Below the pieces are notes generated by a model. It saw only the letters and a program-made list of their open reading frames with translations, ran no database searches and was not told the DNA's origin. Positions 57,099 through 64,000 of a stretch of 64,000 nt of DNA are shown piece after piece (position 1 is the stretch's first letter; each line of letters begins with the position of its first letter). This DNA is from UBA1546 sp049302185 (lineage in GTDB: Bacteria; Nitrospirota; Thermodesulfovibrionia; Thermodesulfovibrionales; UBA1546). The translations under genes were made by a program, and so were the position numbers. The DNA lies in NCBI GenBank assembly GCA_049302185.1, contig JBAQLV010000007.1:1-64000 (forward strand). Direction: 5' to 3'.

Positions 57099-58460
57099 TC
57101 ATAGTTCTTTCCGTAAAGATTCTGGAATCTCTTTCTTTACATTCACAGGCTTTACCGTCCTGCTGACTATCTCTTTTGTGTTCCCGACTTTCAGCTTGTC
57201 AAAAAGAAGCCCGAACCTGTCCTCAAGCTCCTTCATTATCGGACTCTTTACATCTGACGGCAAGTCCCACCACTTTTTCTTTAAAGGGCCAAAACCTTTT
57301 TTCCTTGTGCTGTACATAAACTGCTCTTCTGTCTGACCTTCTTTCCATTCCTTTGCGTATTCTGTCTTTATAAACTGATAGACCTCATTCCTGAATTCTG
57401 AAGGCAAGGCATTGCAGTCATACATGATATTCTGAAATCCTGTCGCAAGATGCACCTCTGATGTGCCTGTTTCAGGGAACATGTGAAATGCCTCTTCAGG
57501 GAGTGTTGATGCTCCATGCTGAACGCAGCCTGAAAGATTGTATTCTTTCCTTGCCATATCAGACAGCGTTCGCAGAGTCTCAAAATCAATCTTTACCTTT
57601 GCGAGCGTGCCGTCAGGAAGCACAACTCCTCCATGGGCTGTGCCTGTCTGCACACTGAGCTTGCTCAATCCCTTGCCTGCCTTAAATGTTTCCTTAAATC
57701 CTTCAAGATACGTCCTGAGTTCATCAGGGTTGCTGTTTTTCCCTCCTATCTCTCCTATCTCTCCTCCGATTGAAATATCAAAACCCTTCGGCTGAATTCC
57801 CCTGATATATGCCCCGAGTTCCGCTGTCTTTTCAAAATTCGGCGTCTGCTGTTCTTTTGTTGTCGGTCTTTCAAGGTCTACAAGCGTTGAAGAGTCAATA
57901 TCAATGTTATAAAATTCTGCGTCTATCGCCTCTTTTATCAAGCCTTTTACATAGTCTGTTTCAGGTTTCGGGTCAGCAAGATAGTTTTTTCTTACAAGCT
58001 GGAAATGGTCTCCCTGCACAAACACAGGCCCGCTGAATCCTTCCTTTACAGCAGCGGCAAGCACAACAGTGGAATATTCAAGCGGCCGCTGTTTTGTATA
58101 ACCTATCTCTGAACGCGCAATCTCAAATATGACTGCTCCGACGTTCATCTCATTTGCCTTTCTGAATATTGCCTTCGCGGTGTCATAGGTAAGCCCCCTG
58201 ATATTGATTGCAGGCACAGTAAAACCCGGATAGCTTCTTCCCATTTCTTCATAGAGCCCCTGTATTGACGCGGGGACAGCGCCTGCTGCCTTTGCAGCCT
58301 CTTTAATTAAAAGAAAAAGCGCAATCTGCCTGTCCTTATCTTCTGTGAATACCGCCTCATATATAAGCTCATTCATTACTTTTTTCAGCCCTGCCTTATC
58401 TTTTAACTCCAGAATGCCATTGTTGACAGATAGAATACCCTTCAGCTCTTTTAGATCCAT
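57099..58460 (-). CDS. fba: Class II fructose-bisphosphate aldolase
   Basis: A 453-residue aldolase. FVQGDHFQL provides the first zinc His, GGEIGEIGG and SVQTGTAHGGVVLPDG the phosphate and second His region, and SGCVQHGASTLPEEAF the third. This long form, with 80 extra N-terminal residues, is a known bacterial variant. It splits fructose 1,6-bisphosphate into two trioses. The start MDLKELKGI follows AGGAGGAT. Confidence 0.88.
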   Translation of the reverse strand: MDLKELKGILSVNNGILELKDKAGLKKVMNELIYEAVFTEDKDRQIALFLLIKEAAKAAGAVPASIQGLYEEMGRSYPGFTVPAINIRGLTYDTAKAIFRKANEMNVGAVIFEIARSEIGYTKQRPLEYSTVVLAAAVKEGFSGPVFVQGDHFQLVRKNYLADPKPETDYVKGLIKEAIDAEFYNIDIDSSTLVDLERPTTKEQQTPNFEKTAELGAYIRGIQPKGFDISIGGEIGEIGGKNSNPDELRTYLEGFKETFKAGKGLSKLSVQTGTAHGGVVLPDGTLAKVKIDFETLRTLSDMARKEYNLSGCVQHGASTLPEEAFHMFPETGTSEVHLATGFQNIMYDCNALPSEFRNEVYQFIKTEYAKEWKEGQTEEQFMYSTRKKGFGPLKKKWWDLPSDVKSPIMKELEDRFGLLFDKLKVGNTKEIVSRTVKPVNVKKEIPESLRKEL

Positions 58461-58530
58461 CTTATCCTCCTGCAGATTTATGAAATAAATTTTCAGTTAA
58501 TATATTAGCAGCGTCCTGTCACACGCAAGG

Positions 58531-58791
58531 TTAATAAGCCTGAGCCTCGTCTATTATGAGGACTGCCTTTTCATTTTTTGAAAATACGTCAAGGAGAAAA
58601 TTGTTAAGCGCCTCAAGATGGTCCTTTTCTGTACTGCCTGCGGCGGTAACGCCAAAATCATAATTTATGAGCTTTAAAAGCTCAAGATGAGCAATTGCTT
58701 CCTCGTACTTCTTGCTCATGTAGAGGAACTTTGGGTTAGGCGTCACACCAAACGGCTCTTCCCTGAAACCGAAGAACTTATTGTATATCAA
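58531..58791 (-). pseudogene. ExeA/GspA-like AAA ATPase, internally deleted
   Basis: The N-terminus YNKFFGFREEPFGVTPNPKF is the classic ExeA/GspA start. After EEAIAHLE the sequence jumps to NYDFGVTAAGSTEKDHLEAL and ends at AVLIIDEAQAY, so the Walker A region is lost while Walker B (LIIDEAQ) remains, and the rest (about 170 residues and the peptidoglycan-binding part) is missing. It starts with TTG overlapping the stop of the small Cys protein. Confidence 0.75.
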
Positions 58792-58946
58792 CCCTGCCCC
58801 TCCTTCTTTTTTTCTTCCTTATCTTCCTCTGTCTTTTCTTTAATAGTTACATCCCTTGCAAAGTCAGGACACCGGAGATCTTTGCCTGATACTGAAAATT
58901 TTTTTTGGCATGTTTCCCGCCATGCGCAGACTGCACATACATCCAT
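58788..58946 (-). CDS. Small four-cysteine protein upstream of the ExeA stub
   Basis: A 52-residue protein, MDVCAVCAWRETCQKKFSVS, then DLRCPDFARDVTIKEK and a Lys/Glu tail. The pattern CxxCxxxxxC...C suggests a metal or Fe-S site. GGGGAGGT lies 7 bases before the ATG, and the stop TGA overlaps the TTG of the ATPase remnant. A real gene on the basis of its ribosome binding site and regular cysteine spacing; function unknown. Confidence 0.6.
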   Translation of the reverse strand: MDVCAVCAWRETCQKKFSVSGKDLRCPDFARDVTIKEKTEEDKEEKKKEGQG

Positions 58947-58965
58947 TATACCTCCCCTCATTTTC

Positions 58966-59059
58966 CGTCATTCCGCACTTGATGCGGAATCCAGATTCCC
59001 TTTTTTCCTGGATTCCTGCTGGAGTTTATCCCGTACTTTGATACGGGGCAGGAATGACA
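58966..59059. repeat. GTCATTCC-bounded dispersed repeat
   Basis: GTCATTCC (58967-58974) and GGAATGAC (59051-59058) bound a block with GCGGAATCCAGATTCCC and ATCCCGTACTTTGATACGGG hairpins. It shares the core of the elements at 23153 and 39688. No coding content. Confidence 0.6.
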
Positions 59060-59087
59060 TAAAGCAAATCTTTATTATTTACAGCCT

Positions 59088-59927
59088 TTAAGCCCTCTCT
59101 TTTCTGCCTGTCCTGAAATGCCAGCTTAACACCTTTTCTATGTTACCTGCAACGCTGTCTTTAGAGTTTATTATAAAGGTTTTATTCCATATCTGGAAGA
59201 GTTCTTTTTCAATCCTTGCAACAGGAGGTGGAGAGGTGAACCTTTTCTTCAGTTCTTCCTCAAACATCGGCACAATCTTATCTTTCATTCTCAGTTCCGT
59301 ATCCATAAAAAATACCGCTATTTCAGGGGACAGGTCAAATGTCCTGTCAAGAAAAGCCGCAACCTCGCTGTTATAAATCTGCTTGGGAGGAGAAGACTTC
59401 ACCTCCATATACAGGATTGACCCGTCAATCTTCGCAATGACGTCATAATCACCGCCGACCCTCGGCCTTTTAAATTTTACTCCCCATGCTGCCTCAGCCG
59501 CAAATTCTCTTCTGAAGATTTTGCAAAGGAACCATTCAAGCGTCTCGCCAAAACTCTTTACCGGCCTTTTTATCAGCCTGAAGCCATCGCCTGCCGGTTC
59601 AACCACCCTCACAGAAAGAAGAAAATCAATATAAGCATCCGTCACATCGGATGTCGCATATCTTGTGACCTGCTCTTTCGTAAAATATTCCTGATGCTTT
59701 ATCACGTCTCTGATAAAAAGGCGGAAAGAGTATTTTTTCAGCATTTCATAAAAATCATCAAGGAATCTCTTTGCAGGAAGCACAAGGTCCTCTGAAGGTT
59801 CTTTTTTGTATATTCGGAATCCGCGGTGTCTGAGAAGGACTTCCAGGGAAGGGGTAAGTTCAGAGATAGTTTTTCTAAGTCTTTTTATCTCGTCACGGAG
59901 CGCCTGGATTTCTTCATTCTCAGCCAT
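59088..59927 (-). CDS. PD-(D/E)xK-type nuclease-like protein with coiled-coil start
   Basis: A 279-residue protein. Residues 1-30 are a short coiled coil (EIQALRDEIKRLRKTISEL). GGDYDVIAKIDGSILYMEVKSS at about 158-179 is the restriction-endonuclease core with Asp160/162, Glu175 and Lys177. The N-terminal half has a winged-helix-like segment (KHQEYFTKEQVTRYATSDVT). It follows the methylase gene after 38 bases on the same strand, so it may be a partner nuclease of this restriction locus. Confidence 0.65.
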   Translation of the reverse strand: MAENEEIQALRDEIKRLRKTISELTPSLEVLLRHRGFRIYKKEPSEDLVLPAKRFLDDFYEMLKKYSFRLFIRDVIKHQEYFTKEQVTRYATSDVTDAYIDFLLSVRVVEPAGDGFRLIKRPVKSFGETLEWFLCKIFRREFAAEAAWGVKFKRPRVGGDYDVIAKIDGSILYMEVKSSPPKQIYNSEVAAFLDRTFDLSPEIAVFFMDTELRMKDKIVPMFEEELKKRFTSPPPVARIEKELFQIWNKTFIINSKDSVAGNIEKVLSWHFRTGRKERA

Positions 59928-59965
59928 TGACCACCCTAATTAATGAAAGTTCATCTGATATTTAC

Positions 59966-62900
59966 CTAAAACTCTATTGTCTCTTTCTCCACTTCAGGAT
60001 ATACACTGTCAATTTTGGTTTGAATTTCCATAGTCTTTTTCAGGACAGTCACAACCTTACAGTAATGCTTTATTTCTTCAAGTGATAACGCTCTGCCTTT
60101 TCTGTCTTTAAGCCATTTGTCGCATACCTGATAACCTCCGACCTGATATTCCCAAATGTCTTGAGTGATACCCTCAAAATACTGTTCATTATTAATGTAA
60201 AGCTTCCCTTTTTCATATCTAAGTTTTTCAACCTTATCATTCCCCTTGCCCTGAAATTTGGCAATTGGTTTATCAATCTCTGCTGATTTAAGAAGATGAA
60301 GATCTACAAGCCTTTCGCCATAATCTGACATTTTCTTGAACAGCTTGTAATCACTTGTGAATGGAATCTTCGGGAAATCTATCTTCAAAAACTCAGCATA
60401 TTTTGTTCTGTAGATATTTGAGTAAAGCACTGCGTAAATGTAATAAAAGATTTGTTCAGGAGAAGGCGCTTTTTTGAATTCTTTTGATAATTTCTCAATC
60501 AAGTCAGGAGATAAATTCGGCTTCTTCACGCCATATTCTGCCTGTGGTTCAAAGAGCATCATGATACTGCTCAGGGAACGTTTTTTAGGTTTGTCTTTTT
60601 GTTGATATATATAGAGAGGGCAAACAGATTCTCCACCACGATAGAAAAGATTAAGATCAACAATATTTTCAGAGACATAAACCACATTCCATGGCTTTTC
60701 TAATCCTACAACTTGTCCTGCTCTGCCTACACATAGCCCTAAATTTTCTCTCATAAGATGACGCATTACTTCAGGACGAGGCATGCAGTGAAAACCTCGT
60801 GATTTACCCGTATAGTAGGTGTGTCTTATATCAAATGGGCGATAAAGAATTGGCACAATATTATTTTTATCCATACCACTTTCTTTTAAATCTTTCTGCG
60901 CAAATTCAACTTTCCAGTCTCTTACATCTTTACCTAAATTATAAGCTTGTCTTGCTGTTTCTACATCAAGTTTAGAGAAATTTAGAATTGTGGTCCAGAC
61001 TTCATTCGTGGTCCACTTTATAGTTAGATTGTCTCTTGCAGTTGCTATCCCAACACTGTTTACCGGAAAAATATCAGTGATTTTAGGATACGTTTCATAT
61101 TGTTTTAAAAGACCTTCGTCCCGCGGAATAAAAAGATAGAACTCGGATTTAGGTTTAATCGTCTTCCATTTTGTTGTTTTAACATCATGTTTGTTGAGCC
61201 AAGCGTATTTGTCTTCTCTTATGCCCCAGAGTTCAGAATGAGAAATCTTACACTTGTTGTCATTGCGAGCTGCAGGCGAAACAATCCCTTCCTTTTTTAT
61301 GAACAAAGCAATAGAAACACCCTGTTGAATATCAAAGACATTCTCATCTTTAGAACCATCAGGACATTTTTCTTTTTTGAGGCTGTTGCCATGAAGGTCA
61401 AGCAGATAAATCTCGTCAAAACTCTGCATCAAAGACTGACGCATACCTCTGAAGGTCGGATTGTCAAGATAACTGTGGTTTGTTATAAAGCCTAAGACCC
61501 CTTCGCCTGCCTGATCAATTTTCCACTGCGCAAAACGGATAAACTTGACATAATCATCCTGAAGCCATTTTGGATTTTTTTCGCCAAGCGGTTTTCCGTC
61601 AACCTGAAAGTAAGCCTTAATCTCTTTTGATATCCAGTCGCCAATATTAGAAGAATGACCTGAGTACGGCGGATTGCCGAGGACGACGAGAATAGGCTGC
61701 TCTTTTTTAACCTTCCCTGCCAGATGCGATTCTTCTGACAATGAAATCATGCCCGGAAGTTCTGTCTGGGAAAGTTCTTCCATCTCAAGGGTATTGGTGA
61801 GATAGAGCTTGAACCTGTCGTCTGCCTGAAGTTTATAGCCGAGTTCCTCCAGAAGAAACGACATCTTCAGATGGCCGATTGCGTAAGGCGCCATCATGAG
61901 TTCAAAGGCATAAAAATTTTTGAGAATATGCTCCTTGATGAAACCTTTTCTTTTCCCTTCACCATATTTAGAAGTGAATTCCTCAACAGCCAGTTTTGCT
62001 GCCTCTGCTAAAAACGTCAGCGTTCCTGCCGCAGGGTCAAGGACTGTTACCGATTGACTCGCAAAACCATCCTTTTTATCAAAGTGTTCTTTCAAGATAT
62101 GGTGCAGAGAGCGGACAATGTAAGAGACAACAGGCTCAGGCGTATAATAGACGCCTCTTTTCTCTCTCATCTTCGGGTCATATTCAGCAAGAAAGGTTTC
62201 ATAAAAATGGACAACTGGGTCTTTTCCTTTATGTTTGCTGAAGTATTCATCGAGAATATTGAAAACGTCGGTAGTAGCCAGAACTTCCGAGATGTCGTCA
62301 ATAATCCATTCCATCTGTTGGGGCAGCTCTCCTAAAGAAATGAATTTGAAAACATCCCTTAGAATTCCGATTGTCTTTGGGATTCTGTCATATGCAAGCT
62401 TTCTGTTAAAGCCGTTTTCTGTTCTGGTTCTCGCAGCGAACAGCCCATAAGTGATGGTCTGCGAATAAAGGTCTGCAAAGTCTTCTTTTGTAAGCCCACT
62501 TATAAGGTGCTCTTTAAAGACTTTATAAAAACCGAGAATATTCCCCTTGCCCTTTTTCTCTTCTTCTTCTAATTCCTGCGAGATTACTTCATCCTTTAAA
62601 AAACGCGTCCTTTTTGCAAGTTCTGTTGCCAGATTTTTCGCATCATAGACCTTCGGCAGAGAGAAGGAGAAGAATTTCTCAAGCAGATTTAAAAACTTCT
62701 GCTCATTTTCAACCAAGGGGACAGATTTGAGTTTGTATATATGGTAAGGTCTGCCGATAAAAACCTTATCTATCAAAACGCCGCTGCGATAAAGCCTGAA
62801 TTCAAAAAAATTGGTCAAGAGTAAATTTGGGAAAATATTCAGATAACGCTTTAACTGACCTGACGTCTCTATCTGGTCTAAATACTCCGTGGTTGGCGCT

Positions 62901-63124
62901 TTGGCTTCGATGTAGCCGACAATCTGCTGCTTTCCGTCCCATATTCTAAAATCAGGATTTCCTGCATCTGTCTTTTTTGGAAGGGTGGTAATGTGAACTT
63001 GTTTTTTATTGATAGACGCAGCGTAGTTTTTAAGGAGTTCTTCGAGCGAGGAATAGTAACTTTCCTCTCTTGCATCTCCCCTTTTTGCAACATCGAATAT
63101 TCGATTAAAGTATGATTTCAGCAT
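59966..63124 (-). CDS. Type IIG-like restriction-modification enzyme (N6-adenine methylase with N-terminal nuclease)
   Basis: A 1052-residue single-chain enzyme. NPDFRIWDGKQQIVGYIEAK (residues 56-75) is a PD-ExK nuclease motif; GVYYTPEPVVSYIV (324-337) precedes the SAM motif DPAAGT (363-368), and NPPY (484-487) is the N6-adenine catalytic motif. The rest is a target-recognition region. There is no helicase domain, which separates it from type ISP enzymes of the LlaBIII kind. All key residues are intact, so it should methylate and cleave DNA. Confidence 0.87.
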   Translation of the reverse strand: MLKSYFNRIFDVAKRGDAREESYYSSLEELLKNYAASINKKQVHITTLPKKTDAGNPDFRIWDGKQQIVGYIEAKAPTTEYLDQIETSGQLKRYLNIFPNLLLTNFFEFRLYRSGVLIDKVFIGRPYHIYKLKSVPLVENEQKFLNLLEKFFSFSLPKVYDAKNLATELAKRTRFLKDEVISQELEEEEKKGKGNILGFYKVFKEHLISGLTKEDFADLYSQTITYGLFAARTRTENGFNRKLAYDRIPKTIGILRDVFKFISLGELPQQMEWIIDDISEVLATTDVFNILDEYFSKHKGKDPVVHFYETFLAEYDPKMREKRGVYYTPEPVVSYIVRSLHHILKEHFDKKDGFASQSVTVLDPAAGTLTFLAEAAKLAVEEFTSKYGEGKRKGFIKEHILKNFYAFELMMAPYAIGHLKMSFLLEELGYKLQADDRFKLYLTNTLEMEELSQTELPGMISLSEESHLAGKVKKEQPILVVLGNPPYSGHSSNIGDWISKEIKAYFQVDGKPLGEKNPKWLQDDYVKFIRFAQWKIDQAGEGVLGFITNHSYLDNPTFRGMRQSLMQSFDEIYLLDLHGNSLKKEKCPDGSKDENVFDIQQGVSIALFIKKEGIVSPAARNDNKCKISHSELWGIREDKYAWLNKHDVKTTKWKTIKPKSEFYLFIPRDEGLLKQYETYPKITDIFPVNSVGIATARDNLTIKWTTNEVWTTILNFSKLDVETARQAYNLGKDVRDWKVEFAQKDLKESGMDKNNIVPILYRPFDIRHTYYTGKSRGFHCMPRPEVMRHLMRENLGLCVGRAGQVVGLEKPWNVVYVSENIVDLNLFYRGGESVCPLYIYQQKDKPKKRSLSSIMMLFEPQAEYGVKKPNLSPDLIEKLSKEFKKAPSPEQIFYYIYAVLYSNIYRTKYAEFLKIDFPKIPFTSDYKLFKKMSDYGERLVDLHLLKSAEIDKPIAKFQGKGNDKVEKLRYEKGKLYINNEQYFEGITQDIWEYQVGGYQVCDKWLKDRKGRALSLEEIKHYCKVVTVLKKTMEIQTKIDSVYPEVEKETIEF

Positions 63125-63227
63125 AATGTGTGTCTGCCAATCAAAACATATGGCATCATTTTATATTTATCAGTGCGGAATGGTCAATAAGAAGTTATGA
63201 CCATGCAGATAAAAGAAAGACTTAGTT

Positions 63228-63629
63228 TTATTTATCAGCTATAAGTTTTAGTGTTGCTCTTCTGTGGCGGGGGCCGTCAAACTCGCAGAAGTAAACTGCC
63301 TGCCATGTGCCGAGAACGAGCCTGCCCTCGTCAATGATAACAAGCTGTGATGTCCCAATAATGCTCGATTTTATATGCGCATCGGCGTTTCCTTCCCTGT
63401 GGGAGTAATTCATCTCCTGCGGGACAAGTCTGGTCAATGCATTCTGTATGTCGCGGTGTACTGAGGGGTCTGCACCTTCATTTATTGTTACCGCTGCTGT
63501 TGTATGCGGAATATAGACATAGCATATTCCGCTCAGAATTCCTGCCTCTTTAATGACCTCATTAATCTTTTCGGTTATGTCAATAAATTCGCTTCTCTGG
63601 CTGCTTCTTACATTTATATATCTAAGCAC
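63228..63629 (-). CDS. YjbQ/UPF0047 family protein
   Basis: A 133-residue protein. FIDITEKINEVIKEAGILSG, VYIPHTTAAVTINEGADPSV and GTWQAVYFCEFDGPRHRR are diagnostic of the UPF0047 fold, with conserved His residues forming a metal-like site. Family members have thiamin phosphate synthase activity in vitro; the physiological role is not settled. Confidence 0.92.
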   Translation of the reverse strand: MLRYINVRSSQRSEFIDITEKINEVIKEAGILSGICYVYIPHTTAAVTINEGADPSVHRDIQNALTRLVPQEMNYSHREGNADAHIKSSIIGTSQLVIIDEGRLVLGTWQAVYFCEFDGPRHRRATLKLIADK

Positions 63630-63716
63630 CTATCCTCCATCTAAACTCCAAACTCTTAACTCCTCACTTCTTATCTTCTCTGTTATAATTATAACCGAAA
63701 CCGCAACCTAAAAAAC

Positions 63717-64000
63717 ATGATAAATTACCACAAAACATGGCGTCTTATCAATTCGGGTCCGGGCAGCGCATCCTACAACATGGCGCTGGATGAGGCAATT
63801 GCTATTTCTGTCAGAAAAGGCAGTTCGCCGCCTGCACTGAGGCTGTATTCTTGGGACAGGCCATCCGTAACTCTTGGCTGCTTCCAGAAAATCAGAGAAA
63901 TAAACACCGAATACTGCCGTGATGCATCAATCCCTGTTGTAAGAAGGCCTACAGGCGGGAGGGCAATACTTCACAATAAAGAACTGACTTACAGCTTCTC
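63717..64000 (+). CDS. Lipoate-protein ligase family protein, 5' part
   Basis: The first 94 codons are present; the gene continues past the window. WRLINSGPGSASYNMALDEA, PALRLYSWDRPSVTLGCFQ and VVRRPTGGRAILHNKELTYS are the start of an LplA/LipM-like biotin/lipoate A/B ligase, including the RRPTGGRA loop and the following His. It would attach or transfer lipoyl or octanoyl groups. LplA and LipM cannot be separated from this fragment. Confidence 0.88.
   Translation, partial: MINYHKTWRLINSGPGSASYNMALDEAIAISVRKGSSPPALRLYSWDRPSVTLGCFQKIREINTEYCRDASIPVVRRPTGGRAILHNKELTYSF

Overview
The window is about 64 kb of a bacterial chromosome with moderate GC. The gene content (group 3b-type NiFe hydrogenase, BioW/BioB biotin genes, RtcA, MrfA-like helicase, DUF362, DUF134/NifX-like and OsmC genes) most resembles an uncultivated Nitrospirota (Thermodesulfovibrionia-like) lineage. 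That placement is an inference from protein motifs; no search was run. One conserved gene, topA, has a Bacteroidota-type architecture and a different base composition and looks foreign.

Layout. 1-9.8 kb: a bioD start and an SDR reductase, a HIT protein, MazG, a divergently read GAF plus four-subunit cytosolic NiFe hydrogenase operon, YqeY, and a HicAB toxin-antitoxin pair. 9.9-12.8 kb: bioB-bioW behind a probable BirA operator, then a lipid kinase. 13.9-23.2 kb: a long + strand metal and redox island with ArsP-type permease, DUF2703, mini-thioredoxin, ArsR, ArsC, ACR3, thioredoxin lipoprotein, CcdA and a thioredoxin-DsbD-like fusion. It decays into thioredoxin and TauE remnants and is followed by a separate DUF134-NifX-OsmC unit and a chrA fragment cut by a MITE-like repeat. 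23.4-34.3 kb: a debris zone with two IS3-family remnants, a degenerate DDE element, a vapC stub and frameshifted YkgJ and DUF72 genes, mixed with intact genes (thioredoxin-reductase-like, PRTase, RtcA, DUF362, an HPF-cold-shock fusion, Fic). 34.3-45.6 kb: mostly housekeeping (MrfA-like helicase, Pcm, SurE, PurM, M23 peptidase-bactofilin pair, NlpC/P60, CutA, M29 peptidase), with a collapsed acyl-CoA synthetase. 45.6-54.7 kb: a secretin stub, a candidate UGA-containing (selenocysteine) mini-protein, tRNA-Ala, argG, dprA, foreign topA, a MobB-like gene, ccsA and hemA. 54.7-64 kb: dGTPase, PFK, aldolase, an ExeA stub, a restriction-modification locus, YjbQ and the start of a lipoate ligase gene.

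The strongest unifying signal is that dispersed palindromic or short-tandem DNA has been inserted in frame into several apparently intact genes (hydB, bioW, the lipid kinase twice, the helicase twice, the mobB-like gene), much like Rickettsia palindromic elements. Related hairpin repeats and small terminal-inverted-repeat elements occupy many intergenic gaps and the breakpoints of pseudogenes. The second notable signal is the tiny two-CxxC-type ORF at 45976-46143, with an in-frame UGA and a SECIS-compatible hairpin at the right distance. Frameshifted genes could partly be assembly errors, because several shifts sit at homopolymers.
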